Shown: positions 58,315 to 64,000 of the stretch, piece by piece
Position numbering within the stretch: position 1 is the stretch's first letter
Layout of the letters: each line of letters starts with the position of its first letter
Assembly: GCA_964453115.1 (NCBI GenBank)
Contig: CAYVRT010000019.1
Coordinates: 10,229-74,228, forward strand
DNA: 64,000 nucleotides
Direction of reading: 5' to 3'
Source of the DNA: JAIWNK01 sp964453115
GTDB lineage: Bacteria > Chloroflexota > Anaerolineae > Anaerolineales > Anaerolineaceae
The notes under the pieces: model-generated
Databases searched by the model: none
Told to the model about the DNA's origin: nothing
The model's input: the letters and a program-made list of their open reading frames with translations, nothing else
Made by a program: the position numbers and the translations under genes

Positions 58315-59709
58315 TCATCCAGGGATTGCGCGCCGATGACTGTGAATGCTTTTTTCCTCATACATCGCGGCATCTGCCTCGGTCAAAGCAGACCAAAGTT
58401 CCTGCGGGGTTAATGCCACTGCCGCGCCAAGTGAAAACTTCAATTCAAAACCTGGATAGCTGACATTATGTTCCGCCTGCCGCAGATGAACGCGCTCAAC
58501 AATTTGCCGCAAGGCCTGATGATTTAAACCCGGCAGCAAAATTGCGAACTCATCTCCTCCAATTCTCGCGATCATATCCTGAGAGCGAAACACTGAGCGC
58601 AGCACATTGGCTGCCCGCTGCAACAGCACATCCCCTGCAGAATGCCCCAATGTATCATTGATTGTTTTCAGCCCGTCCAGGTCAATCATAATCACGCCAA
58701 TCGGAAAATGCCCCGAGCGTTCCAGATTGCGCAACTCATCCTCAAAACTCGCCCGGTTATACAATCCGGTCAGTTCATCGTGCAAGCTCATATAGCGATA
58801 TTTTTGCTCCACCTGATGTTTTTGAATAGCAATTGCATACAAAGCGGCCAATTCCTGGGCCAGTTCCTGATTGCGTGAACTATAGGGAACGGCTGGGTCT
58901 GCAACGACAATCAGCCCCACCAGTTTATCCTGAACAAAAGCTGGCACGGCCATCAAACACTGCACTTGTATCCTGCAAGGAACGGGCTCATCGGCCACTG
59001 GACTCAGGTCGAATGCATGAAAAACCATTGGAGAACGTTGCTGCCAAAACGAGCGGTTGAGCAAATGCAGGCGCTCAAGCAAATTCTGTACATCGGATAG
59101 ATTATTTTGGCAAGCAGGCCAATCTAGCTTGAGCGACTCAAACCCCATGGAATTGGGGTTGAGGTAAGCAATGTACCCCACAGAACTATGCGTAAGATTC
59201 TTAACGTGTTCAAGAACCAGTGCAGCGATTTCTTCCAATGAGTGTTGTGCAATCAGCGCTGCGGCCAGGTCAGCCAGCGAGCGATTGACTGCCGCCTGAT
59301 GCGCCATATCCCGCTCCATCTCAAGGCTGCGAATTAATTGGAGCCGTAATTTTTGGTTCAAATCGCTGATCTTCCCTGCTGCAATACCCGTCAGCAACAA
59401 AATCACCGACCCCATTGCCCCACCCTCTTGCCACATTGACCGCCAATCGCTAAGGCCAAAACGGGCCATCAAAAACAAGTTCAGGAGAATGGTCAAAGGG
59501 CCACTCACAATCCCCCCCCACAAGCCAAACAGCCAGGCGGCCAGCAACACCAAGACAAATGAAAGCGCCGTCGTCCCCCCGCCCATCCACGTATGCAGAA
59601 AATCAAACATCCAGGCATATAGACAGGCAGCCAGCAGCCAAACCCCAAAGTATAGAACGGCCCGTTTGTATGCCCCCAGCGAGTGTAGACCCTTTTGATT
59701 CAACATCAT
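58315..59709 (-). CDS. Membrane GAF-GGDEF diguanylate cyclase
   Basis: A 464-residue protein with about four N-terminal helices, a GAF-like domain (~residues 140-290) and a C-terminal GGDEF domain. The active-site motif is intact (RIGGDEFAILLPG) and is preceded at the usual distance by an RxxD inhibitory-site motif (RSQD). It should make c-di-GMP with product feedback (family knowledge). ATG 59706 is equally possible; GAGG lies 3 nt from the first and 6 nt from the second. Confidence 0.92.
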   Translation of the reverse strand: MMLNQKGLHSLGAYKRAVLYFGVWLLAACLYAWMFDFLHTWMGGGTTALSFVLVLLAAWLFGLWGGIVSGPLTILLNLFLMARFGLSDWRSMWQEGGAMGSVILLLTGIAAGKISDLNQKLRLQLIRSLEMERDMAHQAAVNRSLADLAAALIAQHSLEEIAALVLEHVKNLTHSSVGYIAYLNPNSMGFESLKLDWPACQNNLSDVQNLLERLHLLNRSFWQQRSPMVFHAFDLSPVADEPVPCRIQVQCLMAVPAFVQDKLVGLIVVADPAVPYSSRNQELAQELAALYAIAIQKHQVEQKYRYMSLHDELTGLYNRASFEDELRNLERSGHFPIGVIMIDLDGLKTINDTLGHSAGDVLLQRAANVLRSVFRSQDMIARIGGDEFAILLPGLNHQALRQIVERVHLRQAEHNVSYPGFELKFSLGAAVALTPQELWSALTEADAAMYEEKSIHSHRRAIPG

Positions 59710-59724
59710 GCACCTCGCTCAATT

Positions 59725-62700
59725 CTAGTATAACCAGGTAGAATCAGTCTCCAGCATGGTTGCAAACGCGCCAACAACCGCCGGGTCCAAATGAGACCCG
59801 GTCAACGACAAGATATACTCCAACACTTTGGGCAATGGCCAGGCAGAACGATAAGGGCGATCGGAGCGCAGCGCATCCCAAATATCGGCCAGGGCAAAAA
59901 TGCGCGCCGCCAGAGGAATTTCCTCGCCCTTCAAGCCGCGTGGATAGCCGCTGCCATCCCACTTTTCGTGATGACAATAGGGAATATCCAACGCAGGGCG
60001 CAAATACTCAATATTAGACAGCATCTCATATGCAAATTGTGGGTGCTTCTGCATCATGCGCCATTCATCCGGGGTTAATTCCCCTGCTTTGAATAGAATC
60101 GCATCTGGAACACCCAGTTTGCCAATATCATGCAACAAGGCCCCCCGTCGAATATGGATCAGTTGATCCTGAGCGATACCCATTGCAACCGCCAATCGCT
60201 CGGTCATTCGCGTTACACGCAGCGAATGTCCCTCCGTCTCCTTGTCGCGCAAATCCATTGCATGAGACCACCCCGCAATGGTTGCATCATAAGCTTTTAA
60301 CAACTGTTCATTCATCTGACGGATTTGATCAAACAAACGGGTATGCTCAACCGTAATGGCCGACTGTCCCACCAGTGTTTCCAAAAAGCGCATCCAATTT
60401 TCATCCGGGCTTATGGGAGAGCGAAAGAAGACTTCCAAAACGCCCAAAATTTTTTGTTCCACAATTAAAGGCGCTCCCACATAGGCAACAAACCCCTCTT
60501 CTGCCCAGGGCTGAGCCTCCAAAAAATTCACATCTTCCTCAGACAAATCCAGCCGGTAGACAATATCCTTTTTTTGCGCCACCTGTCCAGCCAGGCCCTC
60601 ACTCAAATACACTCTCGTTTGTTGCGCTTTTGCGCTATAAAAACCGACCCCAGAAGCAAATAGCAATTGTTGCGTTTTTGCATCAAAGAGCAGGATATCA
60701 GCCGCATCAGCGCCCAGATGGATCACAACCTGATGGAGAAGAATATCAAAGGTTTGCTGTTGACCCAAGTGCGCCGTTACCGCCGAATCAACTTCATGCA
60801 AAGCAACCAGCTCCGCCACCCGGCTTTGCAGCAAGGAAAATAGCCGGGCGTTTTGAATTGCTAACCCAATTTGGTTGGCCACCAGGCTCAACCAACGGCC
60901 ATCCTCCGCAGAATATGCATCGGCTTGATAGCTCTGCAATTCCAACAAACCAATCACCTTGCCTTCAACAATCATGGGAATGTAAATTGCACATTGCGGC
61001 AGGCGCTCATCGCCAAAGATCATGCCACCGCTTTGTTGTCGCCTTTGCTCAACCTGACAAACAATCACCGGCTCTCGGCTGCGAATGGCAAGCGCCCTTC
61101 CACCAGTAGCCTGGTCGGCATGGTAACTGAGCGGAGGGATGAGATGCACATCAATCCGCACCCCATCGGCGTTGACATAGGCAGCCCGGATCAAATTTTC
61201 TCGCTCGTCGAACAGCGAAACCCCCACATTGGGGCAATCAGCCATCTCTCGTAAATATTTCTCCGCTGTGCAGTAAATGGTTGGCAAATCCAACGTGGCA
61301 GATAGCGCCCGTCCAAGCTCCGAAATCTTCTCGCGGCGCTGCAAATGCTGCCGCAGCGATTCCTCAGCCTGCCGGCGCTCTTCAATTTCTTTCAGGCTCT
61401 GCTGATACAACCCCGCATTGTTAATTGCCATTGAAACCTGAGCAGCGAGCAATTCAGCCAGTTGCAAATCCTGCTCCGTATAGGCGTTCTTCTCAGCGCT
61501 TTGAATCTGAATTGTTCCAATCACCTGCTTCTTCAATAGAAGCGGAATAACCAATGCAGACCGGGTAATAGGCGTTTCGGGGTATTCTGCCGGGTTGACA
61601 ATTTCTCCATCTTCCTTGATGAAATAATTGGTCTCCGTATTTCTCAAAGCGGCCATATAATCATTAATCAAACGCGGTTTCGCACTACGAATTACAGGGC
61701 TTTGGATGCCCTGCCCTTCCGGCTCCAAAGGAATGGGGGGAAAACTCGAAACATCGGTCAAAACACCATCCGAGATGGCAAACCGGGCAGTGATGAGTTG
61801 CGATTGGGCATCAAAATCGGCAATATACATCGTATTGCACTTCATCACCCGGCTAACAAACTGATAAAACGACCAGTAGACATCTTGCAATTCCAGGCTC
61901 TGGCTAAACTGCCGCGCAGCTTCATACAGCAATTGCAGGCGCCGATTTTGGCGCTGGCGTTCTTCTTCGCGCTGTTTGCGTTCACTAATATTGCGGAAGT
62001 TAATCACAAAAGCTTGCACGCTTGGTTCAGCCAGCAAATTGGTGATTGTACTCTCAATCCACAACCATTCGCCATTGTAAGTGCGAAACCGGTGTTCAAT
62101 GGTAGAAATTGTCGAAGGGAATCGCTCCAAATGCCGCATGACTTGCAACACTCTTTTGCGGTCTTCGCCATGAATAAAACTTAGCGGATAAGAATTTTGC
62201 AAATCTTTCAGTGAATATCCCAATATGCGACAGGCAGAAGGGCTCATGTAACGCAAATGTCCCTTTGCCCCCAACAGAACAATGCCATCTGAAGCATTTT
62301 CAATCAGCGATCGGAAGTGGATTTCCTGCTGTCGCATTTTTTCTTCCGCCAGTTTACGTTCGCTAATATCCTGTTTAATGGCAAGAAAACGATTAATAAC
62401 CCCTTCTGTATTGCGTAACGGGGTAATCGTCTGTTCTTCAATGTACAGCGAGCGATCCTTGCGCCGATTGATGATCTCCCCCATCCACACATCACCGGCC
62501 AGAATTGTTTTCCACATCCGTTGGTAGTATTCAGCTAAATGCTGCCCCGATTGAATGAGACTGCCAATTTCACGCCCGACAGCCTCCTCAACAGAATACC
62601 CGGTCAGCTTTGTAAAAGCCGGGTTGATCCATTCCACAATCGCTTGTGTATCGGTAATCACCATCGCATTGGCAGCAGCATTCAGCGCGGCCGACTGCAA

Positions 62701-63471
62701 CAAGAGCTGTTCCTGATCGCGCTTGCGGTCTGAAATATCGCGCGCCACCCAAATGACAGCATCCTGTGTCATCGGGGTGATGGTGGCCTCAAACCAGACT
62801 TGTTCGCATTGAATCAGCAATGGATATTCAATTCTTGCAACAGATTGATTACGCAGCACATCCTCAATTACAGCGATAAATTCCTCGGCTTTTTGCAACG
62901 AAAAAACATCCCTCAAGCCTTTGCCAAGCAGTTCATTGGCCGGGCGCACCAGCAAGTCGGGGCGAGTGGGTGCAATTTTTTGATAAATACCCTGACGGTC
63001 CACCACCAACACAATATCGCGCATGGCGGCAAACAAGGCTCGCAATTCTGCCTCTGAAGCAGAGAGGGTTTCAATGGCCTGTTGTCGTTCTGCCCGCACC
63101 TGCCACTGCTCCAAAGCATTGCGAACTGCCTGCCCCAGCCGTTGCATTCGGTCCTTAAGCAAATAATCATAGGCACCATGCCGCAGCACATCCACCGCGG
63201 CATCTTCTCCGATGCTGCCAGAGACAATGATAAATGGAATATCCAGGCCCTGTTCCTGCAAAATCTGCAATGCTCGCAACCCACTAAACCCCGGCAATGA
63301 CCAATCGGAAAGAATGAGTTGCGGATGCTCTTCCAGCGCGCGCCGATAGGCTACCTCTGTTTGAACCTGATGCCAATCCAGTTGAAACCCCTCCTTTTCA
63401 AGGCATAGCACCATCAATTCAACATCGCTTGGTGAATCTTCAACGATTAAAACACGCAAGGAAGAACGCAT
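59725..63471 (-). CDS. Large REC-PAS-GAF-HD-GYP signalling protein
   Basis: A 1248-residue protein. The N-terminal receiver (VLIVEDSPSDVEL; Asp in LSDWSLPG; Lys in LLKDR) is followed by about three PAS domains (~140-520), three GAF domains (~530-1075) and a C-terminal HD-GYP domain (~1090-1248). The last has intact motifs LLHDIGKLGVPD and HHEKWDGSGYPRGLKG, so it should hydrolyse c-di-GMP. It may be phosphorylated by a kinase of the same cluster and may also sense ligands through PAS/GAF. It opposes the GGDEF gene just downstream. Confidence 0.92.
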   Translation of the reverse strand: MRSSLRVLIVEDSPSDVELMVLCLEKEGFQLDWHQVQTEVAYRRALEEHPQLILSDWSLPGFSGLRALQILQEQGLDIPFIIVSGSIGEDAAVDVLRHGAYDYLLKDRMQRLGQAVRNALEQWQVRAERQQAIETLSASEAELRALFAAMRDIVLVVDRQGIYQKIAPTRPDLLVRPANELLGKGLRDVFSLQKAEEFIAVIEDVLRNQSVARIEYPLLIQCEQVWFEATITPMTQDAVIWVARDISDRKRDQEQLLLQSAALNAAANAMVITDTQAIVEWINPAFTKLTGYSVEEAVGREIGSLIQSGQHLAEYYQRMWKTILAGDVWMGEIINRRKDRSLYIEEQTITPLRNTEGVINRFLAIKQDISERKLAEEKMRQQEIHFRSLIENASDGIVLLGAKGHLRYMSPSACRILGYSLKDLQNSYPLSFIHGEDRKRVLQVMRHLERFPSTISTIEHRFRTYNGEWLWIESTITNLLAEPSVQAFVINFRNISERKQREEERQRQNRRLQLLYEAARQFSQSLELQDVYWSFYQFVSRVMKCNTMYIADFDAQSQLITARFAISDGVLTDVSSFPPIPLEPEGQGIQSPVIRSAKPRLINDYMAALRNTETNYFIKEDGEIVNPAEYPETPITRSALVIPLLLKKQVIGTIQIQSAEKNAYTEQDLQLAELLAAQVSMAINNAGLYQQSLKEIEERRQAEESLRQHLQRREKISELGRALSATLDLPTIYCTAEKYLREMADCPNVGVSLFDERENLIRAAYVNADGVRIDVHLIPPLSYHADQATGGRALAIRSREPVIVCQVEQRRQQSGGMIFGDERLPQCAIYIPMIVEGKVIGLLELQSYQADAYSAEDGRWLSLVANQIGLAIQNARLFSLLQSRVAELVALHEVDSAVTAHLGQQQTFDILLHQVVIHLGADAADILLFDAKTQQLLFASGVGFYSAKAQQTRVYLSEGLAGQVAQKKDIVYRLDLSEEDVNFLEAQPWAEEGFVAYVGAPLIVEQKILGVLEVFFRSPISPDENWMRFLETLVGQSAITVEHTRLFDQIRQMNEQLLKAYDATIAGWSHAMDLRDKETEGHSLRVTRMTERLAVAMGIAQDQLIHIRRGALLHDIGKLGVPDAILFKAGELTPDEWRMMQKHPQFAYEMLSNIEYLRPALDIPYCHHEKWDGSGYPRGLKGEEIPLAARIFALADIWDALRSDRPYRSAWPLPKVLEYILSLTGSHLDPAVVGAFATMLETDSTWLY

Positions 63472-63483
63472 TGTTTTCGTTTC

Positions 63484-63927
63484 CTAGTCATGACAGAAAG
63501 GCGTTTGGTTAATCAACAGCCAGTATAAACCCAGTTTTTTCACCACCTCCATAAAACGATGAAATTCAACAGGTTTACGAACATAGCTGTTGGCCCCCAA
63601 ACGATAGCTGCGCACAATATCCTCTTCCTCACTGGATGAAGTCAAAATAACAATTGGAATCAGATGGGTTCTTTCATCACTGCGCAACCGTTGCAACACC
63701 TCCAGACCATTCAAGCGCGGCAATTTTAAATCCAGCAAGATAACCTGCGGCTGAACAGATACATCGCGCGTGGCATACACGCCGCGCCCCAACAAATAAT
63801 CCAATGCCTCAATGCCATCATGCATCACGACAATTTCATTGAGCAATTTGCTTTCTTGCAAAGCCAGAATGGTCAGTTCTTCATCATCCGGGTTATCTTC
63901 AACCAGCAGGATTTTCTTCTGTTCCAT
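63484..63927 (-). CDS. Rcp1-like single-domain response regulator
   Basis: A ~147-residue stand-alone receiver (ILLVEDNPDDEELTILAL, Asp in ILLDLKLPRLNG, Lys in YVRKPVEF), of the CheY/Rcp1 type that often partners phytochrome-like or PAS/GAF kinases. TTAGGAG (63940-63934) abuts an upstream ATG at 63933 but is 6 nt from ATG 63927, so 63927 is chosen. It is 12 bp upstream of the REC-PAS-GAF-HD-GYP gene and probably co-transcribed. Confidence 0.9.
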   Translation of the reverse strand: MEQKKILLVEDNPDDEELTILALQESKLLNEIVVMHDGIEALDYLLGRGVYATRDVSVQPQVILLDLKLPRLNGLEVLQRLRSDERTHLIPIVILTSSSEEEDIVRSYRLGANSYVRKPVEFHRFMEVVKKLGLYWLLINQTPFCHD

Positions 63928-64000
63928 ATCCATCTCCTAATGTAAAATTGATTACCGGACACTTTAACAAATGACGACTGCCATATAAGGTACACTATGT

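Overview
The window is a 64 kb stretch of a draft bacterial chromosome of roughly 57% GC. It contains two 100-N scaffold gaps. Gene content and order suggest a monoderm member of Chloroflexota, probably class Anaerolineae. The pointers are a peptidoglycan/division (dcw) cluster with a divergent MurG, an AdoCbl-dependent class II ribonucleotide reductase with NrdR, a short archaeal-type AspRS, a WtpA-type tungstate receptor, lipoproteins with LxxAC-type lipoboxes, and no outer-membrane genes. This placement is an inference from content, not from a phylogeny.

Layout: (1) 1-11.5 kb, + strand, a tightly overlapping dcw cluster: murD (cut by the window edge), ftsW, murG, a CvpA-like membrane gene, murC, a 73-aa unknown, murB, ddl, ftsQ, ftsA, ftsZ, closed by a strong terminator. 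(2) 11.5-15.1 kb, a leader with a good promoter and several hairpins, then nrdR-nrdJ. (3) 15.1-15.4 kb, a gene-free segment with its own promoter, pseudoknot-like pairing and two terminator-like hairpins: a candidate structured RNA. (4) 15.4-19.7 kb, rsgA, an RNHCP-domain gene, yebC, ruvC, a TrmH-family methyltransferase and ruvA. (5) 19.7-29.1 kb, a beta-propeller lipoprotein, an MFS transporter, two methyltransferases (one the RlmD/RumA type, apparently leaderless), a BaiN-type flavoprotein, a monooxygenase-fold protein and a CPA2 antiporter with Usp domains. (6) 29.2-33.9 kb, a Ddl-like ATP-grasp enzyme, then a three-domain lipoprotein resembling the molybdenum-cofactor oxidoreductase fold, followed by wtpA and wtpB without the ATPase wtpC. 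(7) 33.9-43.1 kb, an unknown protein, an alpha/beta hydrolase lipoprotein, an ICMT-like methyltransferase, and a dppABCDF-type peptide ABC operon whose DppC carries an extra membrane block. (8) 43-48 kb, a TetR/MDR-oxidoreductase unit divergent from thiolase-SDR genes across a perfect palindromic operator, then a cNMP-binding protein and a NifU-like scaffold. (9) 47.8-52.7 kb, - strand, a six-gene operon aspS-GNAT-prs-mutM-unknown-unknown. (10) 52.7-54.2 kb, B12 mutase small subunit plus MeaB. (11) 54.2-63.9 kb, - strand, a signalling cluster: Rcp1-like receiver, a 1248-aa REC/PAS/GAF/HD-GYP protein, a GGDEF cyclase, a multi-PAS histidine kinase and a receiver joined to a degenerate HD domain.

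The most unusual features are: the candidate structured RNA between nrdJ and rsgA; a 24-bp coding repeat that is tandem in ftsQ (and breaks the assembly) and occurs as a near-identical single copy in the ftsZ linker, with a look-alike 21-bp array in nrdJ; the MurG with altered donor/acceptor motifs; the Moco-fold lipoprotein with wtpAB; and the expanded DppC. The second N-gap, in ftsA, looks spurious: both flanks carry the same 55 bp, and merging them gives an intact ftsA.

No tRNA, rRNA, CRISPR array, insertion sequence, prophage or defence island was recognised.
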